This document shows positions 1 through 6,215 of a stretch of 6,311 bases of DNA, one piece after another. Below the pieces are notes generated by a model that made no database searches, was not told the origin of the DNA, and saw nothing but the letters and a program-made list of their open reading frames with translations. This DNA is from Cyanobacteria bacterium UBA9579 (GTDB taxonomy: Bacteria; Cyanobacteriota; Vampirovibrionia; Gastranaerophilales; UBA9579). Made by a program: the position numbers and the translations under genes. Position 1 is the first letter of the stretch, and each line of letters opens with the position of its first letter. The stretch lies in the NCBI GenBank assembly GCA_003499585.1, contig DNSU01000018.1, forward strand, positions 1 to 6,311, written 5' to 3'.

Positions 1-927
<927 letters not shown>

Positions 928-930
928 GAA

Positions 931-1350
931 ATGCCTGATAAAAAGCTGAATTTAAAAATAATAACCCCTGAAAGGGTAGTTGTAGATGAACAAATAGATG
1001 CTATTTACTCTAAAGCTGTAGATGGCGAATTTGGTGTTTTGCCCGGACACGTGCCATTTATGACTGCTTTGGATATTGGTATTACAAAATACGTAAACGA
1101 TAATAAGGATGAATTTATAGCAGTTATCGGCGGAATTTTTCAGGTAAGTGAAGATAGCGTCACTATTTTTTCTGAAACAGCTGAACGTGGTGAAGAAATA
1201 GATATTCATAGAGCTAAAGCAGCAGAAGAAAGAGCAGAAGCCAGACTTAGAACTGGTGCCAGAGATGTTGATGCTGACAGAGCCCAAGCCGCATTAATGC
1301 GAGCTCTTATCAGAATTCAAACTGCATCAAGAATTAGACCCGGCGGTTAA
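931..1350 (+). CDS. atpC: F-type ATP synthase subunit epsilon
   Basis: Epsilon is part of the central rotor stalk. It couples F1 to the c-ring and can inhibit ATP hydrolysis through its C-terminal helices. The 139-residue length is normal for the family. An N-terminal beta-sandwich spans about residues 4-85 and carries the family hallmark DGEFGVLPGHVPF (31-43). An Ala/Glu/Arg-rich helical hairpin follows (about 90-136), including the AKAAEERAEARL stretch. The start is supported by AAGAGG at 918-923, seven bases before the ATG and inside the end of atpD, so translation is probably coupled to beta. No gamma, delta or alpha gene follows, so beta-epsilon look like a separate unit as in cyanobacteria. 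The arrangement upstream of beta cannot be seen. Confidence 0.96.
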   Translation: MPDKKLNLKIITPERVVVDEQIDAIYSKAVDGEFGVLPGHVPFMTALDIGITKYVNDNKDEFIAVIGGIFQVSEDSVTIFSETAERGEEIDIHRAKAAEERAEARLRTGARDVDADRAQAALMRALIRIQTASRIRPGG

Positions 1351-1386
1351 ACCATACCGTAATAATTTAAGAAATAAGTGTGATAT

Positions 1387-2121
1387 ATGAAACTTCATAT
1401 TGCTCATCTTTATCCGGAACTTCTAAACATCTATGGTGATAAAGGTAATGTAATTGCTTTTACACAGCGATGCTTATGGAGAGATATTCAGGTTGAAGTT
1501 CATGAAATAAATCCCGGTGACGAGATTGATCCTGATTTATATGACTTTTACTTTATTGGCGGAGGTCAGGACCAGCAACAAATAATGGTAGCAGGAGAAC
1601 TGCAAAGACAGGCTGAAAATTTAAGAGAAGCTGCAAATAACGGAGCAGTTTTTCTTTCTATATGTGGTGGATATCAATTGTTAGGGCATTATTATAAACC
1701 CCATCAGGGAGATAAAATCCCGGGTATAAGCATCTTAGATGCCTATACTGTTGCAGGAGATACAAGATATATCGGAAATGTAACTATTAAAGCTGATTTT
1801 TTTGATATGTCCTGCTTGAATACGTTAGTAGGGTTTGAAAATCACAGTGGGCTTACATATTTACAGGGTGATACAAAGCCCCTTGGAATTGTGCAAATTG
1901 GAAACGGCAATAATGGACAGGATAAAACAGAAGGTGCTGTATATAAAAATGTCTTTGGAACGTACTTGCATGGTTCCTTATTGCCCAAAAATCCTCATTT
2001 TACAGATTATCTGATTATTCAATCATTAAAAAGAAGAAATGGGGATAATGTCATATTGCCTGAAATTAATGATGAAATCGAGCTTCTGGCCCATAAAAAA
2101 GCTGTTAATAGAAAATATTAA
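1387..2121 (+). CDS. gatD: GatD-type CobQ-like glutamine amidotransferase (lipid II isoglutaminyl synthase, glutaminase subunit)
   Basis: GatD releases ammonia from glutamine and passes it to the Mur-ligase-like partner MurT, which amidates the alpha-carboxylate of D-Glu in lipid II. The work is cytoplasmic. The 244 residues are a stand-alone class I GATase domain of the CobB/CobQ type. The N-terminus LHIAHLYPELLNIYGDKGNV is characteristic of GatD. The oxyanion region is YFIGGGQDQQQ (55-65). The nucleophile is Cys93 in SICGGYQLLG and the catalytic His is His195 in GTYLHGSLLPKNP. Arg127 in GDTRYIGN matches the glutamine-binding Arg of GatD. Family knowledge places murT directly upstream in many genomes, but here atpC is 36 bases upstream. 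The start has only a weak ribosome site. There is no terminator before it, so read-through from the ATP synthase operon is possible. A GATase serving another ligase is the main alternative, but the N-terminus argues for GatD. Confidence 0.88.
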   Translation: MKLHIAHLYPELLNIYGDKGNVIAFTQRCLWRDIQVEVHEINPGDEIDPDLYDFYFIGGGQDQQQIMVAGELQRQAENLREAANNGAVFLSICGGYQLLGHYYKPHQGDKIPGISILDAYTVAGDTRYIGNVTIKADFFDMSCLNTLVGFENHSGLTYLQGDTKPLGIVQIGNGNNGQDKTEGAVYKNVFGTYLHGSLLPKNPHFTDYLIIQSLKRRNGDNVILPEINDEIELLAHKKAVNRKY

Positions 2122-2146
2122 AAAATTATACCTTTAATTAGATCTA

Positions 2147-2175
2147 TTGCCACTTACATCCTGAGTATTTATAAG
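2147..2175 (+). promoter_or_regulatory. Candidate sigma70-type promoter for the hydrolase-aldolase operon
   Basis: TTGCCA at 2147-2152 (5/6 to consensus) and TATAAG at 2170-2175 (5/6) are separated by the ideal 17 bases. They lie about 45 bases before the ATG of the cyclase-family gene, in the 98-base gap after gatD. Two AT-rich palindromes overlap the -10 and the expected transcription start: ATAAGCTTAT at 2171-2180, and ATTATTT-CA-AAATAAT at 2179-2194. They could form an operator, but in DNA this AT-rich they may be chance. Confidence 0.55.
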
Positions 2176-2219
2176 CTTATTATTTCAAAATAATTAGAAT
2201 ATTAGAAGGAAGGTTTATT

Positions 2220-2861
2220 ATGCCAGGAATTTTTGATGTAAGTATGTTTGTAAGTGAACACGTGCCTGTTTTTCCGGGTGATCCTTCAGTAAAAATAGAA
2301 AAAGTAAAAAGTATTTTAATAGATGGATATGAATTGTCAAAAATCTCTACAGGCGTTCATATAGGGACTCACATTGATGCACCTTCTCATTTTTTTCAGG
2401 ATAAAAGTGATGCAAGTGAACTCGACTTAAGCGTTTTAGTCGGTAAAGCAATTGTAATGGAATTTTCAAACAGTGGCCTAATAAGCGTTTCGGATTTAAA
2501 GAATATAGATTTTTCACAATATACAAGAGTTATATTCAAAACAAAAAACTCAGGACTGATGAATTCTGAGGTGTTTAATGAAAATTATGTTTATCTTGAC
2601 GAGCAAGCCGCCGATTATTTGCTTGAACAGGGAATCAGATTAATAGGATTTGACTATTACACTTTAGATAAATATAATTCAGATATGCCCGTTCATAAAA
2701 AGTTACTGGAAAATGACGTAGTAATTATTGAAGGGTTGAATATGTGGGAAATTGATCCTGGCGAATACGAGTTGCTAGCCCTTCCTATAAAATTAAAAGC
2801 TGAAGCGGCTCCCGCCAGAGTTATTTTGAGAAAATATTTTAGAGGGGAAATTCCTGAATAA
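2220..2861 (+). CDS. Cyclase-family (kynurenine formamidase-like) metal-dependent hydrolase
   Basis: This belongs to the cyclase family (PF04199), cytoplasmic metal-dependent hydrolases that include kynurenine formamidase KynB. At 213 residues the length is normal for the family. The metal-site motif is HIGTHIDAPSHF with His47, His51, Asp53 and His57. Further family features are LIGFDYYTLD (141-150, corresponding to the usual GiDt..iD), His159, VVIIEGLNMWEI (167-178) with Glu171, and the end motif LPIKLKAEAAPARVIL. A strong ribosome site, AAGGAAGG at 2206-2213, lies six bases before the ATG. The stop overlaps the start of the aldolase gene (TAATG), so the two are translated together. Nothing nearby belongs to tryptophan breakdown, and the partners handle 2-keto-3-deoxy sugar acids. 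I therefore infer a hydrolytic or ring-opening step on a sugar-acid derivative rather than on formylkynurenine. The substrate cannot be read from the sequence. Confidence 0.88.
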   Translation: MPGIFDVSMFVSEHVPVFPGDPSVKIEKVKSILIDGYELSKISTGVHIGTHIDAPSHFFQDKSDASELDLSVLVGKAIVMEFSNSGLISVSDLKNIDFSQYTRVIFKTKNSGLMNSEVFNENYVYLDEQAADYLLEQGIRLIGFDYYTLDKYNSDMPVHKKLLENDVVIIEGLNMWEIDPGEYELLALPIKLKAEAAPARVILRKYFRGEIPE

Positions 2862-3511
2862 TGGATGGAGTTACTAGAAGTAAAGCTAAAATAATCCATA
2901 ATATTGAGAAAAACAGGATTATTGGAGTAGTAAGAACAGATAATGCACAAAGAGCAATAGATATTTCAAAGGCTCTTATTGATGGCGGCATAAAAATAAT
3001 CGAAATTACGATGAATTATGTTAATGCCCCCATAGTTATAGGTGAAATATCCAAAATATCTGGAATTTCTGTTGCTGCAGGGTCGGTGGTTACAGGAGCA
3101 CAAGCAGATTCGGCAATTGCAAAAGGGGCAGAGCTTATTGTATCACCTGTTGCGGAGATGACGCTAATAAAGCTGTGTAAAGGCAACGCCGTTCCGATTA
3201 TTACAGGTGCGGCTACTCCAACAGAAGCATATAACGCTTGGAAGCTTGGGGTTAATCTTATAAAAGTATTCCCGGCAAGAGAGCTTGGTGGGCCTGATTA
3301 TATATGTGATGTCCTGACTCCAATGCCATTTTTACCTTTAATCCCAACAGGAGGCATTGATCCGGATAATTTTATTGAATATTTAAAAAATGGGGCTGTT
3401 GCCGTTGGGATAGGAAAAGGTTTTTATGCTAATGAGGAAAGTCTTTCTACAATTACAGAAAAAGCCAAATCTGCAGTTCAAAAATTAGATGATTATCTGG
3501 GTAATAAATAA
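2861..3511 (+). CDS. 2-dehydro-3-deoxy-phosphogluconate / 4-hydroxy-2-oxoglutarate aldolase family (KDPG/KHG aldolase)
   Basis: This is a class I (Schiff-base) aldolase that splits KDPG to pyruvate and glyceraldehyde-3-phosphate, or a close relative acting on a related keto-acid. The 216 residues form one TIM barrel. Landmarks: VVR at 23-25, general-base Glu48 in IEITMN, GSVVT at 74-78, SPVAE at 95-99, TGAATPTEA at 115-123, Schiff-base Lys135 in IKVFPAR, the IPTGGIDPDN phosphate-side loop (161-170) and GIGKGFY. The arginine that follows the catalytic Glu in E. coli Eda (E-V-T-L-R) is Asn52 here, which resembles the EIPLN form of the galactonate-type aldolase DgoA. Substrate range is therefore uncertain. 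The ATG overlaps the hydrolase stop (TAATG). The nearest ribosome-like stretch, AGAGGGG at 2841-2847, is rather far away (13 bases), which fits translational coupling. The kinase that would supply its phosphorylated substrate follows at once. Confidence 0.9.
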   Translation: MDGVTRSKAKIIHNIEKNRIIGVVRTDNAQRAIDISKALIDGGIKIIEITMNYVNAPIVIGEISKISGISVAAGSVVTGAQADSAIAKGAELIVSPVAEMTLIKLCKGNAVPIITGAATPTEAYNAWKLGVNLIKVFPARELGGPDYICDVLTPMPFLPLIPTGGIDPDNFIEYLKNGAVAVGIGKGFYANEESLSTITEKAKSAVQKLDDYLGNK

Positions 3512-3532
3512 AAAAGAGAAATGTTTACGAAT

Positions 3533-3561
3533 TTGACCTTGTGGTAAAATCCAGGTTAAAT
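3533..3561 (+). promoter_or_regulatory. Weak candidate promoter region for the KDG kinase
   Basis: The gap between aldolase and kinase holds two overlapping promoter-like arrangements. One is TTGACC (3533-3538), 17 bases, TTAAAT (3556-3561). The other is an extended -10, TGGTAAAAT at 3542-3550, with a poor TTTACG upstream at 15 bases. Either would start transcription before the inverted repeat at 3582-3596. I cannot choose between them, and read-through from the aldolase is also possible because no terminator is visible in the gap. Confidence 0.35.
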
Positions 3562-3581
3562 AAACTTAAGTTTTAAAATTC

Positions 3582-3596
3582 GGTGATTTTATCACC
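3582..3596. promoter_or_regulatory. Perfect inverted repeat in the kinase leader (possible operator or mRNA hairpin)
   Basis: GGTGAT (3582-3587) and ATCACC (3591-3596) are exact reverse complements around TTT. After one mismatch, TT (3579-3580) also pairs with AA (3598-3599). The repeat sits just upstream of AGGAG at 3601-3605 and 23 bases before the ATG of the kinase. There is no T-run after it, so it is not an intrinsic terminator. Its place between promoter-like elements and the ribosome site suits a repressor operator or a translation-affecting hairpin. Confidence 0.4.
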
Positions 3597-3609
3597 TAAC
3601 AGGAGTAAT

Positions 3610-3614
3610 AAGGA
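3610..3614 (+). promoter_or_regulatory. Ribosome binding site deciding the kinase start
   Basis: AAGGA lies four bases before the ATG at 3619. It favours that start over the in-frame GTG at 3583, which falls inside the inverted repeat and would add twelve residues (ILSPNRSNKEY) unlike the family. A second purine block, AGGAG, lies at 3601-3605 but is too far from the ATG to be the main site. Confidence 0.6.
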
Positions 3615-3618
3615 ATAT

Positions 3619-4560
3619 ATGACAGACAGTATTGATATAATTTCTATTGGTGAAAGTATGATAGAACTTTCTACCAACGAAAGTCTCACTTACGCCCAGA
3701 TATTAAATAAATATTATGGGGGTGATACTGTATGTGCAGCTGTAGCAGCTGCGAGATTGGGCTCAAAAGTTGGATATATTACAAGAGTTGGAAATGACTT
3801 TTTTAAAGATTTCCTTTTAGACTCATGGCAAGCAGAAAATATAGATATCAATTATGTTAGATTAGTTGATGGGAATAACGGGCTTTACTTCATATCAAGA
3901 CAACAAAGCGGTGAAAAACAATTCGCTTATTATAGAAAGAAAAGTGCAGCATCTTCACTCTCTGTAGATGATATTCCTGAAGAATATATTGAGAGGGCTT
4001 CTATAATTTATTCTACCGGAATAACCCAGTCTATATCCAATTCAGCCAAAGATGCTGTTAAAAAAGCCTTTACTATAGCAAAGGAAAAAGGCTGTACTGT
4101 TGCTTATGATCCAAACTATAGGCCGCAGCTGTGGAGTATTAGCGAAGCAAAAGAAGCTATGGAAGAAGTTATTGATTATGTAGATATAATTTTCCTTAAT
4201 ACTGCTCACGATGCAGAAAAGCTGATTGGAATTTCTTCACCCGATAAGGTTATTAAATATTTCTGGGACAGAGGTGTTAACACAGTAGTTACTAAAATGG
4301 GACAGAATGGTAGTACTATCGGATATAACGGAGAAATGAACCATCTTCAATCTTGTGTAACTAATATTGTTGATACCACCAGTGCCGGTGATGCATATAA
4401 TGGTGCATTTTTGCATGGGATTACTGAAGGTTATACGCCTTTTGAATCAGCAAAATTAGCCTGCATTGATTCTGGCATGCAAGTTCAGGGGCTAGGCGCC
4501 ATAAGATCTATTCCTTATAAAGATCAGGTTTATGCTGAATTCAAACGTGGTGATATGTAA
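3619..4560 (+). CDS. kdgK: PfkB-family sugar kinase, probable 2-dehydro-3-deoxygluconokinase (KDG kinase)
   Basis: The protein phosphorylates 2-keto-3-deoxygluconate (KDG) to KDPG using ATP in the cytoplasm, feeding the neighbouring aldolase. From the ATG at 3619 it has 313 residues, normal for KDG kinases. The ribokinase-fold landmarks are IISIGESMIEL (8-17), the substrate-side glycines YYGGDTVCAAVAAARLG (33-49), YITRVGNDFF (54-62), FAYYRKKSAAS (102-112, the KDG-recognising Tyr/Arg stretch), YDPNYRPQLW (163-172, also typical of KDG kinases), VTKMGQNGS, and the PfkB signature DTTSAGDAYNGAF (252-264) with catalytic Asp258. The Ser in DTTSAGD replaces the commoner Gly; E. coli KdgK has Ala there. 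The gene lies 107 bases after the aldolase, with its own leader and possible promoter. A fructokinase is the main alternative, but the YYR and DPNYRPxLW motifs plus the aldolase neighbour favour KDG. Confidence 0.87.
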   Translation: MTDSIDIISIGESMIELSTNESLTYAQILNKYYGGDTVCAAVAAARLGSKVGYITRVGNDFFKDFLLDSWQAENIDINYVRLVDGNNGLYFISRQQSGEKQFAYYRKKSAASSLSVDDIPEEYIERASIIYSTGITQSISNSAKDAVKKAFTIAKEKGCTVAYDPNYRPQLWSISEAKEAMEEVIDYVDIIFLNTAHDAEKLIGISSPDKVIKYFWDRGVNTVVTKMGQNGSTIGYNGEMNHLQSCVTNIVDTTSAGDAYNGAFLHGITEGYTPFESAKLACIDSGMQVQGLGAIRSIPYKDQVYAEFKRGDM

Positions 4561-4590
4561 GAAGCTGCCTTATTAAAGTTGAGCCCGTTA

Positions 4591-5214
4591 TTAGTCTTTT
4601 TTAACTACAAACATTACTTCTTCTGCAAGGATATTAGAGAATATTTGGCAAATAAAATCCTTCCTTAATGATGCTCTTGTCATATAAATTTCATTAAGAA
4701 CACTTATATCTTTGTTTTTGCAGAATTCCCTAAAGTCTTCAATAGTTAATAAGTGAATATTTGGAGTATCATACCATTCAAAAGGCAGTATGCTCGACTT
4801 TGGCATTTTTCCTTTGAAGAATAATTGTGCTCTGACTTTCCAATAAGCAAAGTTTGGAAAACTAATAACAACTTTTTTCCCAACACGCATCATTTCCTGA
4901 ATTACATAGTCGGGTTTATGAGTCATTTGGAGGGTTTGATTCAGGATAACATAATCAAAACATTTATCTTCAAATTCTTTTAACCCTTCATCAATATCTC
5001 CCTGGAAAACGGAAAGCCCTTTTTCTATGCAGCTGACTACATTTTCCTCGTTAATCTCAATACCACTTCCCTGAATGCCTTTATCTTTTAAAACCTTCAA
5101 AAGCTCTCCTGCTCCACAGCCAAGGTCTAAAACTTTTGACCCGAGTTCAATAAAATCTGAGATTATAGAGTAGTTTAAATGTAGTCCTTTTGATGTTTTA
5201 TAATGATCCAGCAT
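4591..5214 (-). CDS. metW: MetW, methionine biosynthesis SAM-fold protein
   Basis: MetW is a methyltransferase-fold protein needed with MetX for acylation of homoserine in methionine synthesis. The 207 residues are close to family length. Motifs: VLDLGCGAGELL (28-39, the SAM-binding glycine loop), GIEI with Glu53, QGDID (71-75), FDYVILNQTLQ (86-96), the MetW-specific SFPNFAYWKVR (118-128), KGKMP (134-138), and WYDTPNIHLLTIEDF (147-161). The last three blocks separate MetW from ordinary methyltransferases. A ribosome site, AAAGGG, lies about eight bases upstream of the ATG on the minus strand. The gene converges on the kinase with 30 bases between the two stops. It diverges from the repeat-protein gene across 137 bases. 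MetX usually lies next to metW, but the gene before it here is unrelated and on the other strand, so metX must be elsewhere or absent. Confidence 0.93.
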   Translation of the reverse strand: MLDHYKTSKGLHLNYSIISDFIELGSKVLDLGCGAGELLKVLKDKGIQGSGIEINEENVVSCIEKGLSVFQGDIDEGLKEFEDKCFDYVILNQTLQMTHKPDYVIQEMMRVGKKVVISFPNFAYWKVRAQLFFKGKMPKSSILPFEWYDTPNIHLLTIEDFREFCKNKDISVLNEIYMTRASLRKDFICQIFSNILAEEVMFVVKKD

Positions 5215-5351
5215 GACTTTACCCTTTCTCTTAACTTGAGATTATCATTAAAAGCTGATTTTTAATATAGTTAAATTTCAAATAGCAATAATTATTTTGA
5301 GCAGACTTTATCTTACATGTATTCATAAAATAAAATTAAAGGAATAAAAAT
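5215..5351. other. Divergent intergenic region between metW and the repeat-protein gene
   Basis: These 137 very AT-rich bases must hold the promoters of both divergent genes. I found only poor matches: TTGAGC at 5297-5302 with TATTCA 17 bases later on the plus strand, and GATAAT-like boxes on the minus strand without a good -35. A short AT-only inverted repeat, TTAAAA-GCTGAT-TTTTAA, is present but weak. I saw no riboswitch-like fold, small RNA or small gene. Confidence 0.5.
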
Positions 5352-6176
5352 ATGAAAATCCCTCAAAATAATTATTACACTTCCAGTGTTAGTTTTAGAT
5401 CAATTAAAGGAATTGCTAAAGTTAATCCTGAAGATAAGTCGGGCGATCCTATTAATGTTGAGAATTTACTTATCTCTGGTAATAAAGAAGGATATAAACT
5501 TTTTAATATTAATGAAACCCTTAATCCCACAACACCTATTAATCCAGATAAAAGCTATCAGATAATTGATATTGATAGTGTTGATGATAGAAGCAATTTA
5601 TTACTTGATAAAGAAGCCAAAGCTGCTGTTAAAAAAATGAACAACGGAATTATGAGGCTAAACGATAATTCAGTAGCTGATGTAGGTACATTTATTGACT
5701 CATTTGCAGATATACAGGGTAGATCACAATTAAATATAAATAAAGCAAGTAGCACAAATCCTAATTTAAGCTGTATTGCAGATTATGATACCCTTTCTTC
5801 AATATCAGTAAGTAATAAATCAAAATTAAATCTTAAAGAAGCTAATCCAAAAGTTGATATAAGAACATATGATGCTGCTGAAGCAAATGTTGATTCTATG
5901 CAAGGTGAATATACCGGATTATATCAGCGTGATCATTCTAAATCACATGTAGGTACAATTAGTAATAAGGCAATGGTAACTGTAACCGATAAAGCTAAAA
6001 CACAAGTTGATAAAGCTGAAAAAGATGGTCTTATTTATCGTGACTCCTATGGGTCAACAGCAGTAATTAAAAAGGATAACAGATCTATAAAAGATAAACT
6101 TATATCTCAGATAATATCCCCAACAGGTATAACTATTCAAAAAATAATCAATAAACTCGCAAGCTGTATAAATTAA
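5352..6176 (+). CDS. Hypothetical protein with degenerate ~19-residue repeats (possible beta-solenoid)
   Basis: I do not recognise this 274-residue protein. It has no signal peptide, no membrane span and few cysteines (141 and 272), and it is polar and rich in Asn, Ser, Asp and Lys. Three parts can be seen. Residues 1-20 are a short polar leader ending SVSFRSIKG, like leaders I remember on many uncharacterised proteins of Vampirovibrionia. Residues 21-97 are a non-repetitive stretch with a Lys/Ala-rich helix near 86-96. Residues 98-243 are a repeat array alternating hydrophobic and small or polar residues. A basic amphipathic tail (244-274) ends IIQ/INK-like helix turns (TIQKIINKLASCIN). The ATG is supported by AAAGGA at 5338-5343, eight bases upstream. 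The gene stands alone, divergent from metW. Folding as a beta-solenoid is an inference from the period, and the function is unknown. It is real rather than spurious: the repeat conservation is at protein level and its frame is uninterrupted. Confidence 0.82.
   Translation: MKIPQNNYYTSSVSFRSIKGIAKVNPEDKSGDPINVENLLISGNKEGYKLFNINETLNPTTPINPDKSYQIIDIDSVDDRSNLLLDKEAKAAVKKMNNGIMRLNDNSVADVGTFIDSFADIQGRSQLNINKASSTNPNLSCIADYDTLSSISVSNKSKLNLKEANPKVDIRTYDAAEANVDSMQGEYTGLYQRDHSKSHVGTISNKAMVTVTDKAKTQVDKAEKDGLIYRDSYGSTAVIKKDNRSIKDKLISQIISPTGITIQKIINKLASCIN
5643..6080 (+). repeat. Degenerate protein-level repeat array, period ~19 residues
   Basis: Seven nine-residue cores can be aligned without gaps: LNDNSVADV (residues 103-111), IQGRSQLNI (121-129), VSNKSKLNL (153-161), TYDAAEANV (172-180), QRDHSKSHV (192-200), VTDKAKTQV (211-219) and RDSYGSTAV (230-238). 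In all seven the fifth residue is small (Ser, Ala or Gly) and the ninth is aliphatic. The third is Asp or Asn in five, and Gly or Ser in two. Core-to-core spacings are 18, 32, 19, 20, 19 and 19. The 32-residue gap may hide a worn copy, ADYDTLSSI (143-151). Longer pairs support true repetition: GRSQLNINKA with NKSKLNLKEA, VGTF with VGTI, and GLYQRD with GLIYRD. At DNA level only short matches remain, such as GATAAAGCT twice near 5990-6020. Confidence 0.6.
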
Positions 6177-6215
6177 GATTATATTGGCATTCTTTAACTA
6201 TATCTAACTAAAATT

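Noticed and set aside
952..1287. Long open frame on the minus strand opposite atpC
   Set aside because: It lies wholly antisense to a certain gene and its product is Phe/Ser/Ile-rich with no family features, as expected from the reverse of an AT-rich coding region.
2122..2146. Terminator after gatD
   Set aside because: The sequence is AT-rich with no stem-loop followed by a T-run.
2693..2950. Minus-strand open frame across the hydrolase/aldolase junction
   Set aside because: It is antisense to two well-supported genes and has no recognisable motif or ribosome site.
3583..3618. GTG at 3583 as the start of the sugar kinase
   Set aside because: It falls inside a perfect inverted repeat, lacks a ribosome site, and adds residues foreign to the family. 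The ATG at 3619 has AAGGA at proper distance and gives the usual N-terminus.
4561..4590. Bidirectional terminator between the convergent kinase and metW genes
   Set aside because: Only 30 bases separate the stops, and no GC-rich stem could be formed in either direction. The T-rich stretch near 4597 is within the end of metW and has no stem before it.
5558..5755. Minus-strand open frame opposite the repeat protein, with a hydrophobic translation
   Set aside because: The apparent membrane-like composition comes from reading Asn/Lys/Asp-rich codons in reverse. The plus-strand frame is longer and has internal repeat conservation.
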